Shown here one piece after another: positions 10,014 to 19,745 of a stretch of DNA of 29,171 bases. Numbering within the stretch: the first letter of the stretch is position 1; each line of letters opens with the position of its first letter. The DNA comes from Lingula anatina (lineage: Eukaryota; Brachiopoda; Lingulata; Lingulida; Lingulidae), in contig NW_019773992.1 in the NCBI RefSeq assembly GCF_001039355.2, positions 167,585 to 196,755 on the forward strand, in the 5' to 3' direction. The position numbers and the translations under genes are program-made. The notes beneath the pieces were generated by a model that ran no database searches, was not told the DNA's origin, and saw nothing but the letters and a program-made list of their open reading frames with translations.

Positions 10014-12029
10014 TTATTGTAGGTACTGGAATGTCTTAACTTTACCCCATTTCTCTGCCACCACTAGCTGGGCAGCAGGGTTGATGGCTAATGCTGTGGG
10101 GCACCACAACCCATCCTTCTTAGTGGCAATGTATCTGATAAACTGCCCTTGTGGATTCAATGCCACTATCCTGTGGTTCCACGTGTCAGCAATGAAGATG
10201 TAACCAAAGCTGTCTGTGCATACCCCACATGGTCCATTCAGCTGACCATCACCACTTCCTTGTGTACCATACTGATACAGATGATCACCAGTAGGTGACA
10301 GCACATGTACACAGTCATTTCCAAAGTCTGATATCACAATGTTATCATTCACACTGTTCACTGTGATGTAGCCTGGTTCCTCACACATACTGAGTGGAAT
10401 AGTGTTCAGGAGCTGTCCACTGCCTGCATGGAATGTGAAGATAGATCTCCTATCCCTGTCACTAACTATCACATGACCTTGTAAATTCAGTGTAATGCCA
10501 CTTGGCTTCTCCATTTGACCCCCACCCATGGTTGTCACGTGCTCACCTCTGGTGGAGTACACTTTGACACATTTGTAACCCTGTGATGTAATGTAGAGCC
10601 CACCAGTCTGTGACAGTGCTACATCTTCTGGGTTTTTTAGTTTTATCTCGAACTTGAATTCCCCTGTATGTGAAAATATTCTTGTTCTGCCAATTCCATT
10701 ATCCACGACAAACACTTGTTCCTCATCTATGGCTAATCCACTTATTTTGATTACGCTGTCATGTTTCAGTTTAGGACTAAAAGAATGCACACATCCTGCC
10801 GTCCCTAAGAAAGTGGGAAGAATTGGATATACAGAAGACGTTGTCCTCCTAAAAGATGGGTATTGTGACTGAGCTACAGAGACCGCTGTTGCCTGTTCAG
10901 TTACTGGCGGGTACTGTGACCCAACTACTGTGACTGCTGTTGCCTGTTCAGTTACTGGCGGGTACTGTGACCCAACTACTGTGACCGATGTTGCCTGTTC
11001 AGTTACTGGCGGGTACTGTGACCCAACTACTTTGACCGCTGTTGCCTGTTCAGTTACTGGCGGGTACTGTGACCCAACTACTGTGACCGATGTTGCCTGT
11101 TCAGTTACTGGGCGTTGTGATTGTACCGTCACATTTCCTAACATGGCTTCCAGTCCAGCTGCAGATATCTTACCAGGGCTGTAGGATATCTCAACAGGTG
11201 TCTCTGGAGTTGGGAAAGTTATTTTTCCCAATACTTCTATGAGGGATTCAAAGTGAGCCATGATATCAGAGTCAGTGCCATTAGTCAAAAGTTCCTGGGA
11301 AAATTTGCAGACACTGTGCAAGGAGGCATGGTCGTGTTCAAGAATGTCCTTCTTTGCCTCCTGCCGCTGTATTTTGTCATCATAGGCAGAATTTACTTCC
11401 GACATCAAAACCATTTTTCTCTTTTTAATTAGTCGAATAATACGCTTGTATTGTTGTTCAATCTCAGTGATGATTGATGTCCTTATCTGACAGTCCTCTG
11501 TTTTATTGTCTGTCACCTTGGCGATTGCCTTTTGAAAACTGTTCATTATTTTCTCGGTTTGTACAAGGACAGCTCTGATTTTTTGTCTGTTGCTTTGTGT
11601 AACAATTTCAGCTAATGAATTACCATGATTTGATGCTCCACGATCACCATATCCATTGTCATCGTCATCCTCACAGTAATAACTTACTTCACTACCGATG
11701 TCCGTCTGTGCAATGGCCTGTGTCACACCATGCACATCAGTTTCTTTACTTGGAGATGATGCTTCATGCTGTGGTCTCTGACTCAGAAGCTCTTTCGTTT
11801 TGTGAACTCGGAAATCTTTTTTTAATTTTACAAGTCCATCCTTATTTATCACTTCTCTACAGAGGGGGCATTGAAATATCCTGCCCCGAGTTTGCGAAGC
11901 ATAGTCACATATACAACCATAGCAAAATGTATGGCAGCAAGACAGCAAACGGGGGTCCTCATACTCTCCCAGACAGATGCTACATGTCAAGAAATTATCC
12001 GTGATAGCTGTTGCTAATGCTTCTGCCAT
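10014..12029 (-). CDS. TRIM-family RING/coiled-coil/NHL E3 ubiquitin ligase (TRIM2/3/56/71-like), single exon
   Basis: The true ATG is at 12029 (MAEALATAITDNFLTC); the frame stays open 18 bases upstream only from a TTG. Product 671 aa. C3HC4 RING at residues 16-57: C16, C19, C31, H33, C36, C39, C54, C57. An acidic linker (CEDDDDNGYGD) follows with no B-box zinc ligands. A basic coiled coil spans about 140-275. Next come five 17-residue repeats (PVTEQATSVTVVGSQYP type) at about 304-389. Six-bladed NHL-type propeller repeats fill about 405-671 (for example DSFGYIFIADTWNHRIVALN). Expected role: cytoplasmic E3 ligase, with the NHL domain binding RNA or protein. CTTGATTCAG directly before GT-ATG (minus strand) could be the acceptor of a 5' UTR intron. 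The missing B-box and the repeat array are unusual for the family. Confidence 0.93.
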   Translation of the reverse strand: MAEALATAITDNFLTCSICLGEYEDPRLLSCCHTFCYGCICDYASQTRGRIFQCPLCREVINKDGLVKLKKDFRVHKTKELLSQRPQHEASSPSKETDVHGVTQAIAQTDIGSEVSYYCEDDDDNGYGDRGASNHGNSLAEIVTQSNRQKIRAVLVQTEKIMNSFQKAIAKVTDNKTEDCQIRTSIITEIEQQYKRIIRLIKKRKMVLMSEVNSAYDDKIQRQEAKKDILEHDHASLHSVCKFSQELLTNGTDSDIMAHFESLIEVLGKITFPTPETPVEISYSPGKISAAGLEAMLGNVTVQSQRPVTEQATSVTVVGSQYPPVTEQATAVKVVGSQYPPVTEQATSVTVVGSQYPPVTEQATAVTVVGSQYPPVTEQATAVSVAQSQYPSFRRTTSSVYPILPTFLGTAGCVHSFSPKLKHDSVIKISGLAIDEEQVFVVDNGIGRTRIFSHTGEFKFEIKLKNPEDVALSQTGGLYITSQGYKCVKVYSTRGEHVTTMGGGQMEKPSGITLNLQGHVIVSDRDRRSIFTFHAGSGQLLNTIPLSMCEEPGYITVNSVNDNIVISDFGNDCVHVLSPTGDHLYQYGTQGSGDGQLNGPCGVCTDSFGYIFIADTWNHRIVALNPQGQFIRYIATKKDGLWCPTALAINPAAQLVVAEKWGKVKTFQYLQ
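10862..11119 (-). repeat. In-frame 51-bp tandem repeat, five units, within the TRIM gene
   Basis: The string GTTGCCTGTTCAGTTACTGG on + recurs at 10888, 10939, 10990, 11041 and 11092, exactly 51 bases apart. Each unit encodes 17 residues of the form PVTEQAT(S/A)V(T/K/S)V(V/A)(G/Q)SQYP. The outermost unit on the C-terminal side is the most diverged. The length keeps frame, so copy number can change without breaking the protein. Confidence 0.97.
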
Positions 12030-12131
12030 ACCTGAATCAAGGTACAAGGGTAGAAAGCTGGCTAAGGTATTTCTGTCACTGGGTCACAAAAGTGTTAACA
12101 GAGATCACAGTTACACCACGTACATAGTATA

Positions 12132-12200
12132 CTGTTTAAGCAGCGTAATGTCGCATGCCAAGATTTTATCTTTAATATCTGCTGCTAGTGCTTCTGGCAA
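12132..12200 (-). pseudogene. Relic of a second TRIM start
   Basis: Read on the minus strand from 12200, the frame gives LPEALAADIKDKILACDITL, which lines up with MAEALATAITDNFLTCSICL at the start of the intact TRIM gene (about half the positions identical, including the first RING Cys). The ATG is replaced and the later RING ligands are lost. Both the relic and the intact start are preceded by CTTGTACC, so the upstream flank was duplicated with it. Confidence 0.65.
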
Positions 12201-12217
12201 ATCTGACTGTCTCTTAC

Positions 12218-12943
12218 ATGGTACAAGTTGTGTACAGATGGTGCAGGTTATTGATTGAATCACTCAGTCACAGCCAAATTGTTAAAGATTTTCAGTTCAT
12301 ATTAGCAATGCGCACAGAATAATAAACGCCCACTTAGCATACTCTTTGACTGGCCTCCTGTCATGTCAGTTTTTCTGCCAAATACTTCTGATGAAATCCC
12401 TGAAATGTGCGCCCTGTTTCTTCCTGTCTCTTTCAGTACTGCTCAAGGGTAGAAGAAAATATTTTGTCTGTTTATTACCTGACGTTGACCCGACCATAGC
12501 AACTGTCAGGTCAACAACAGCACCCGTTGTGTATTGGCTGGTGATTGATGTGGGGGTATTATGTTTACTTAAAAGCTCAGGTTATAGAACTAGAGTCATG
12601 AATCAGACGTTTGCAGATATTTTTTTCTCGCTATGTTTGAAATAAAATTCCCTGGTTTAAATAGACCTTTTGGTGGAAATTTTATTGTCTATTTTTTTCA
12701 TTATTATTATGAACAGCATGGTTTAACATGATACTGCCAATATGCAGTGTGTAGTATTTACTCTCTTTTAGTGAATACATCGACTGTTCATTCCTAAGCT
12801 GCTCTCACTAAAGTAAAGAGCAGATTAAAAAGAATAAAGCGTTCTTTTGTTTGCTGACTCAGCCGTTTTGTGTTTGCTCTAAGCTAAGGTTGAAGAAATA
12901 AGTTAAACAGAGTATGACAGAGTGAATTCGCTTCTACTGTGTG
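12218..12943 (-). repeat. Dispersed repeat, right copy, first part
   Basis: Counterpart of 7950-8645. It lies directly upstream of the TRIM relic and is split by the element at 12944-15362; the rest continues at 15363-15479. At the position of the AATAAA of the left copy this one reads AATAAC, and it has no poly(A) tract. Confidence 0.85.
12852..12864. promoter_or_regulatory. Maf-element-like site upstream of TRIM
   Basis: TGCTGACTCAGCC, 12 of 13 bases of the consensus Maf recognition element, identical to 8554-8566 and inside the best-conserved part of the repeat pair. It lies about 820 bases upstream of the TRIM ATG. Confidence 0.3.
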
Positions 12944-15362
12944 TAAGGGTCACACTGCGCTTGCGACCTTTTTGCAACCACAAAATCTGGCGGTCGCTTG
13001 CGATCACTTTGCAAGCTAATTTAGAAGCTGTGGCCAATTTTGATCGGCAAGTAGTCGCAAACCGGGTGCAACAAGGTTGCAGTATGGTATCTGCAACCTC
13101 TTATAGACCATCGTCAAGTTATCGGTTACTAGTCGCACACTGTTTGCCGAGCGATACACAACCTGTCTGCAACCATTGGTGACCGAAAACCGGTTGCAGG
13201 ACTGTAGCAATCGCTTGTCAACTGATAGCAGCCAGGTCGCACAGAATATATATGTTGCCAACTTGTGACAGTACTAGTAGCTGCTTTCACATAAATCCCC
13301 CTCTCACAAAAATTCTCTAGTAAAACGACTGCTTTTTACAAAAACGGGACTGCTATAATCATTGACTTTGTTTACCTAAGAAGTAAAACGAGTAAAAACA
13401 AGTCGTAATACTGGACACTTACAAGACGCCCCTTAATTTTGTAAGGCGATTACAAACATTTGATGAAAGAACATCGACTTGAAAATCAGGAAGTTTTCAT
13501 TTCCTGTCTAAAAATAGAACCAACAATGTTTTGTGGACTTTTGAAAAGACTACACCCTCACCTAACGAAACCAGTGCTGTAATAAAAACATAAACTTGCA
13601 TACGTTTTAATCCTTATTAATCTCATAATACTCTTTAATATTTTTTTGGTCAAATGCTTGGTCTCTTTGAGGTCGCAAGGCCTTTGCAGTTACGGTCACA
13701 CTGAAGAAAAAACCTCTTTCCGACTTGCAACTGTCACCGGTTGCAAAAAGGTCGGCGACCGGTTGCAACAACTCGCAAAGTGGTTTCCAAATGAAGGATG
13801 GGCTAATATTCGGTTGCGCCGGTTTTCGGTGCAGCACCGATAACCTCCTGGCGACCGAAAAACCTACATGTACTTTGGGTATCCAACCGGTTGCCAACAG
13901 GTCGCCGACTGCTTTGCAACTATTTGCAACCGAATGTGTGATTTTCCCTTTGTCTTTTTAACCCTTGGCGTTTGCCACTTACAATACAATGTAATTAAAT
14001 CGTTACAAGTCATGCACATCGTGTACTTTTTACACTCATTCTTGTAGTGAGGATATTAAGCACTGGGAAGATGTTTAATTGTTTGTGTTGAAACTATTTT
14101 TATTTAAGTCTATTGGACACATTGTACGATTTGTTTATTTATTTGTGGATAATTTTGACTGTTGAAATTATGATATTAAATAGCAGTTATATCTTGCTGA
14201 TTAAATTGCTTTTATTTTCCGTTTTCTATGCATTCGTGTATTTGTTTCATTGTTTACTCTGATAATATGGCTTTGCAAATTTTTAATAATATACAGCGAT
14301 ATATAATTGAGGTTTTCGGCATTTTACCTATGATTTTCGTAAAATGATAAAATAAATAAACGTCAAAAAACCATACATTGCTTTTATCATGTTGCGGATC
14401 CCACGCCAAACGAACAAACAACGGGAAAATGTTCACACCTTTATTTACGCACACACTGATATGGACATGGTAATACTAAAATAACAAAATAATGAAATAT
14501 AGACAAACGACTTATGCTTTTACATATACATTGTGCAAAATGATTAACAATAGAATTGAATACAATACGTACAGAGAAATGTGGCTTTTCCCGCCTGATG
14601 GTGATCCACAGATTTTGCCGAAGTGACTACTAAATCTTGAGACTTGGCGACCTGAGCCTTCTGCTCGTCAAATACAAACGTGGCCGCGCCCAAACTACTG
14701 CTGACCGTATATATACTGAGCAAATCATTTGCATAACAAAATAAGCTGACTAGTAATACGACCGTAACCGCAACTTGTTGTCGTAAGCGACAACAATCAT
14801 CACATTTTTTTTGGTTTCGTAAGTGGGAAATACCTGGTATATGAAAGCCTTGGCAATTGGTATAAAATATTGCCAACAAATGCAATTTATGTTTTCTTTT
14901 TCTAAAATATTATAGTTTATGATCTTGATATTTAGAAGACTTGCATAACAAATTATGAAAAAAGTGCCCAAATTGACCACCATCCTACGCCTATTTTTTT
15001 GCAGTCGCTTGCAACCTTCCTGCGACATATTTTTGAACGCCTGCGATCGGTAAAAAATCTGTTAGCGACCAGTCGACTAAATACGGTCAATCGACCATGC
15101 AGTTGCTAATGGTGTGCTACTGGTTACAGCTATCTACTTACAACCAAGAAGAGACCGATAGGCAACCTTTAGGATACCAATAATTTTCATTTTTAGTCGC
15201 ACTGGTTGTCGGTGCACAAAAAATGGCCTTCATGTGTCAACGATCGCAGGCAACCTGTTAGCAACCTTATACGACCACTTAAAAACCTATGGCAACCTTC
15301 TTGCGACTCAGGTTGCAAAGAGGTTGCCAAAAGGTTGCAAGCGCAGTGTGACCCAGGCTTAA
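12944..15362. mobile_element. Harbinger-like nonautonomous element, ~2.4 kb, TAA target duplication
   Basis: The left end is GGGTCACACTGCGCTTGC at 12947; the right end, reverse-complemented, has the same 18 bases followed by similar sequence (15354 inward). The right side carries five further bases, AGGCT, before TAA. TAA flanks both sides (12944-12946 and 15360-15362). Removing the element and one TAA rebuilds TGTGTGTAAAAGAAAACACC, which aligns without gaps to the empty site TGTGTGTGGAAGAATACACC near 8640. The ends (12947-13260, 15000-15350) and a central block (13670-13935) are crowded with TTGCAACC, GGTTGC and GCGACC motifs; the rest is AT-rich. No transposase frame is visible. TAA duplication suggests PIF/Harbinger. 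Confidence 0.88.
13690..13945. mobile_element. Possible nested related element inside the 2.4 kb insertion
   Basis: A block rich in the same TTGCAACC/GGTTGC motifs starts GGTCACACTGAAG (13694) and ends near CGAATGTGTGATTTT, so its outer ends are roughly inverted versions of each other and resemble the outer element's GGTCACACT end. Ends are imperfect and no target duplication was resolved. Confidence 0.35.
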
Positions 15363-15479
15363 AAGAAAACACCCAAAGGTGTGCTCCTGTTAAGGTGACA
15401 GGTGCTTCCTGTGTGCTTTTATATCAGATATTTAAGGGGACACAGCGTGCCTCTTGATACCAGAAAGATTTCAAAGCAG
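15363..15479 (-). repeat. Dispersed repeat, right copy, second part
   Basis: Continues the match to 8646-8763 after the inserted element (for example GGTGACAGGTGCTTC and GTGCCTCTTGATACCAGAAA). Similarity stops near CAAAGCAG. Confidence 0.85.
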
Positions 15480-15677
15480 ACATTTCAAATTTGAGGGACT
15501 ACTAGCTGTATCACGTTTTTTGACCCTTTTGGAATTTGTCCATATGTGGTTTTTCCGTATGCTGCCCATCCATCGTTTTTTTTTTCTTGTTTATTTAGTG
15601 TTCTTAATGTGCTGCTGTGTTCTGATGCTAAAACCTGTAGTTGCTTTGTGTCATGTCCGATGTGCTTTATCATAACC

Positions 15678-16083
15678 CCACACCGACCCCCTCAGTGACT
15701 CACCTCCTCAGTGATACTCTTCGGTGACCCTCCTCCTCAGTGACTATCCTCAGTGACCCACCCTCTCAGTGACCCTCCTCAATGACCCATCACTTCAGTG
15801 ACTATTCTCAGTGACTCACCACCACAGTGACCCTCTTCAGTGACCCACCCCTAAGTGGCTCTCCTCAGTGACCCACCCCCTCATTGACTATCCTCAGTGA
15901 CTCTCCCCCCCCTGAGTGACCCACCTCCTCAGTACCCCACACCCTCAATGACTCTCCTCAATGTACCACCCCTCAGTGACTCACCTCCTCAGTGACCCTC
16001 TTCAGTGACCCTCCTCCTCAGTGACCCTCCTCAGTGGCCCATCAGTCCACCTCCTCAGTGACCCACACCCTCAGTGACCTTCA
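15678..16083. repeat. Degenerate CTCAGTGAC minisatellite
   Basis: About 400 bases made of variants of CCTCAGTGACYCWCC with an irregular period of roughly 14-17 bases. No bases are added in a multiple-of-three pattern and no frame stays open through it. No gene is seen in 15480-15677. Confidence 0.95.
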
Positions 16084-16780
16084 TAGGGGGTATTGTCTTA
16101 AGGTCTACAATACCACTGGATTCACTACAGTGTGTACCAGTGGTTGTCGGGTTTTATTGCAAGAATTTTAATTGCCATTTATCTTTAGTCTTCTTGAATA
16201 TTTTTTATAATCATTTTCACGCAATAATTAGTATGGCGGTTTTCTTAACCAAACATTTGCTGTAGTGGTTATCATGTTTTTCTGCGTAAATTGCGACTGT
16301 TAACTTTGCTTTAAGAAATGATGAAAAAGTGATATTCTATTTATATCATATCATGTTTTTATGTATATATTCATATTATGTTACAGTATTAGTAGATGAA
16401 ATAAAAATATGTAAAACCATTTTGGTTTATGCGTTATATAATTTTATCGCAATAAAGTAACGAAGTATCACCTACATGTTTATAGATATTCTTTGGTGGA
16501 TTAATATAGAAGTTTTAGAAAACTGTGGATTAATATAGAAGTTATGAATGAAGTTGTTTACAGATCAGTTAATTGCATTTTAGACTAGAGTAACTAAGAG
16601 CGATGCAGGTGAGAAATTTGCGTGAAAAAAAGCTTGCCTCCGTAAGAATCAGTTTTATATATACATGTCCTAAAATGAGCAGTGGATACTCTCCTCTCAA
16701 CAATTTTCTCTCAGAACCCGGTATATTCATTTTATTTCTATACAGTAGGATATGCATATGGAGCTCAAGTGTATGCACAG
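16084..16780. other. AT-rich DNA, no gene seen
   Basis: No domain-bearing frame, RNA gene or clear repeat was recognised. A short direct repeat, GTGGATTAATATAGAAGTT, occurs twice near 16497 and 16525. Confidence 0.6.
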
Positions 16781-16783
16781 TAT

Positions 16784-17442
16784 GAACGGAATGGTAGTCC
16801 TAGTAACGCAAGTCTGACCGGAATGCAAGTCCTAGGTCTAGTGTTTCTAGGAATGGATGTCCTAGGACATACGTTAATAGGATTTAACGTCCTTGGGACG
16901 ACAGTTACCAAGGAATGTAAGTCCCATTGCAACGAATGCAAGTCCGGACGGGACCTGTTTTCCCGATTTATACTGGGATTATATATGTCCACTTTTACTT
17001 TTTCTCTCACACTTAAATGGTAGTTACATATAATAAATAATAATATGTGTGTATTAAAACGAGCGATGCGATTACCTTTATTTTTTTGATATTCACAAAC
17101 TGAATGGAAAAAATTAATTGTGAAAAATAACACGTAAGAAGTTGTAATAAATTAATTTTCATTTTAGTGCATATTCATTTGTCAGATAAATTTTGGCGGC
17201 ACCTTTAAGGGTGCATCCCCCTTCAGTTTGTAGGATGTACGCTCCCGATTTTGATATTCCTTTTACTACATAAGGCCCTAGCCAGGAATACTCCTGCCTT
17301 CCACCTTATGACTATTTGCCAAAGTTCATTATCATGACCAACATCATTACTGCATTGTCCCTCATCCAAGACGTCCTTCACTTTCCTCTTATTTACTTTA
17401 TAAAATAGCCTGCCATGTTCAATCTGAAATAATCATTACAAT

Positions 17443-17516
<74 letters not shown>

Positions 17517-17862
17517 TAAATTTAAATTAATGACAGACCTTTTCTTCTGGAAGTGAAGTTTGATTTAAACTCACATCGGATAACTTTAAGATACTCTTCT
17601 GGATTCCCATTGTTGCACTGCCTAACCACTACGTCAGAGAGACGAACCGGCAAATCGGCGATTTTACGGAGTAATTATATATGCTCACTAAAGCATACTA
17701 TTCATATCACTGGCCTTTACCTAGTAATTATAAAGGGACGGACATAAAAAAGGGCGGACCTCCAAGTCGCTGACTAATGTAAACAGAATGCAGGTCCGAT
17801 AGGAATAGAAGTCCTATCCATATTTATGACAGAAATACAGGTCCCATTAGGACTACTAATGC
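16784..17862. mobile_element. Putative element with GTCC-motif ends
   Basis: The left block (16784-16950) repeats a GGAATGYAAGTCCTA-like motif about six times at ~30-base spacing. The right block (17775-17862) has three more copies. Read in reverse complement the right edge shows TAGTAGTCCTAAT, resembling ATGGTAGTCCTAGT at the left edge, so the two blocks may be subterminal arrays of one ~1.1 kb foldback-like element. Between them is AT-rich DNA with the (AT)n tract. No transposase was found. Confidence 0.4.
17446..17513. repeat. (AT)n microsatellite, about 34 units
   Basis: Pure alternating TA run of about 68 bases. It can form a cruciform and is likely length-variable. Confidence 0.97.
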
Positions 17863-17868
17863 TAAGGG

Positions 17869-18085
17869 CCCCTTTACACTGGACGGCGTCCTTTCTGCGT
17901 CCAGCAGTACGGCCCCATTTGAGAGTTAAAAAATTATAATACTTTACGTGCCGACAACTGGCCGATCATTGAGCATCCATTCTGATACAAAATTAATGCT
18001 CGTGCCTCCTTATTAAGACCACAGCGATGCCAAATTTCATGGTCGCAGAGAGGACGCAGAAAGGACGCCGTCCAGTGTAAAGGGG
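17869..18085. mobile_element. 217-bp MITE with perfect 34-bp inverted ends
   Basis: Bases 17869-17902 (starting CCCCTTTACACTGG) are the exact reverse complement of 18052-18085 (ending CCAGTGTAAAGGGG). The interior is non-coding. A target duplication could not be fixed; TAAGG-like sequence occurs on both sides. Perfect arms suggest recent movement. The superfamily is uncertain. Confidence 0.9.
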
Positions 18086-19484
18086 GTATAAGGAACGGTG
18101 GTCCGGCATTCCGTTCACAACGGCATTGCTTTTATCACAGAAGAGGGTATAAGCTTGGTTTTCATTTCGTTCACAAAAATGCAGTTTTTGCAGTATTTTT
18201 TTAATTATAATTTTTTGTAATGTACTTATAATTAATCTAATGGCATCTGAGCTGACCTAAATTTTGTTGTGAGCTTATCTAAATTTCACCCTGGTCTGCT
18301 TTTTCGTTACCATGACATTTGCACCAATTTCAATCTGTCATCGTCCCTACCTTCAAAAGGTGCTGGATAACATACAGTCTGCAAACGAGGGCACTCAATA
18401 TTCATGCTTCGCACTGGTAATGATCTTTACATGTTATGTTAACATGTATCTCAATACAGGACAGAACGAATGGATAATCAATTCTAATACAATAAATATT
18501 CAGAGATCATTCAAAAATCTCGGCGCATGTTCGAAAGAGCATATTGAATTCTACATAACCCTCTTTATTGCTGCACGCCTGAATTTTATGTACAGCTGTG
18601 GAGTCCATTGTTGAAACTTGTGTCTACGTTTACTCAACAGATTTTAATATAATATTAATTAGCTTAAAGATGCATACAAAGTCAATTTTTTGTCACAAAA
18701 ACCGACCAAATGCCAGCATATAGTTTCAAGTAGTATAACTAAGGGAATTACCAAAAGTCAGTGCTTAATTTTACCCGAAAATGATGTTTGAATGGATTTT
18801 TCCGCTAGCATTTTATGCTGCATGTCAATGGGGCAGAAAAGTAGGTCACGAAAGTAGGTTAAATTTCTGACCATAAATTTAAAGAAAGGAGCAGTCTGAA
18901 GCTCTTTTATGGTTGATCGAGTGATCAATTCAGTTTATCCCTTGGTCAATCGAATTCATTTGAGTTGTATAAGAAACTAGTAGAAGTGGTTTACATGTTT
19001 TACTGGGAATCCACGCTCGGTCCGTATGTACCTTTAATATTGAAACGTCAGATGTGCGCAAATACGATATTAGGATAAACCCCTTGAATAAAACATAATT
19101 AAATGATAAATAACATACTATCAAATGCACTAAATGTATAATTAACACTGTTAAATATTTCTCAGAGACAGTTCTTATCTCTCTGTAACTGCACATTTCA
19201 CTTTGAAACTAACATGGGAATGTACCTGTGTGACATTGATTATCTATGGGTCTGAAGCCTGCTTAACACTTTCTTAATGTCCAGTGTTACAGTACATTAT
19301 TAAAATTTGACAGTAAATTATATATATATATATATATACATAAACGGTATATATTTCGGTGAATGAAGTCAATACACCATGAAAAAGTGCTCTACTCATG
19401 GTGGCAGACCGTGGGGAGCTGGTATAGAAATAAATTAGACTTTTCTCTCCATTTTATTAAAAAATATATAACATTATATATATA
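18086..19484. other. AT-rich intergenic DNA, no gene seen
   Basis: An open frame at 18312-18614 (100 codons) has no recognisable domain, no conserved counterpart here and AT-driven composition, so it is not called. A short (TA)n run lies near 19320-19337. Confidence 0.55.
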
Positions 19485-19745
19485 ACATTGGTCAAAAAGG
19501 TTTTCCCACCTTCAGTATTATGTGCATTTATTTATAAATGATCACATTACGGGTGAATATTGTTGTAAATAGTGATTTTCATTCCAGATACCATAACTAA
19601 CATGATTGTGGTACAGAAAATAAAAACTAGCGGTGAAGACATCAATATTTAATACCATTTATTCACATTTATTACATGTACCACCTCACTGTTATTTTCA
19701 CAGAGGTAAAGAGATGTTCATTAAATTGAAATGACACCTCCAAAT
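19485..19745. repeat. Third partial copy of the UGT 3' flank
   Basis: Matches 3170-3435 in copy A (ATTGGTCAAAAAGG..., TAACATGATTAGTGG-like, AATACAAACTAGCGG-like, CATTAAATTGAAA...) and overlaps 20553-20730 in copy B. It keeps the downstream part that copy B lacks, so it did not come from copy B in its present form. Confidence 0.8.

Noticed and set aside
10930-11184. Plus-strand frame with CSVTGGYCDPTT repeats
   Set aside because: Shadow of the 51-bp repeat in the TRIM gene on the opposite strand.
12030-12047. Longer TRIM start giving six extra residues
   Set aside because: The extension begins at TTG, not ATG, and CTTGATTCAG before the ATG looks like a splice acceptor. The ATG at 12029 is used.
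13016-13261. Coding gene within the 2.4 kb insertion
   Set aside because: The short open frames on both strands follow the TTGCAACC motif arrays and have no transposase features.
15678-16083. CRISPR array
   Set aside because: Units are short and irregular with no constant-length repeats or unique spacers, and the DNA is clearly animal.
16682-17023. Open frame encoding a degenerate GMQVLG/GMDVLG repeat
   Set aside because: The apparent protein repeat is just the GTCC-motif DNA array read in frame; there is no start context or family match.
17215-17420. Minus-strand open stretch beginning EHGRLFYKVNKRKVKDV
   Set aside because: It faintly resembles retroelement or integrase linkers, but no zinc-binding or catalytic motif could be confirmed.
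18312-18614. 100-codon open frame on the plus strand
   Set aside because: No domain, signal peptide, splice context or conservation within the window; composition follows the AT-rich background.
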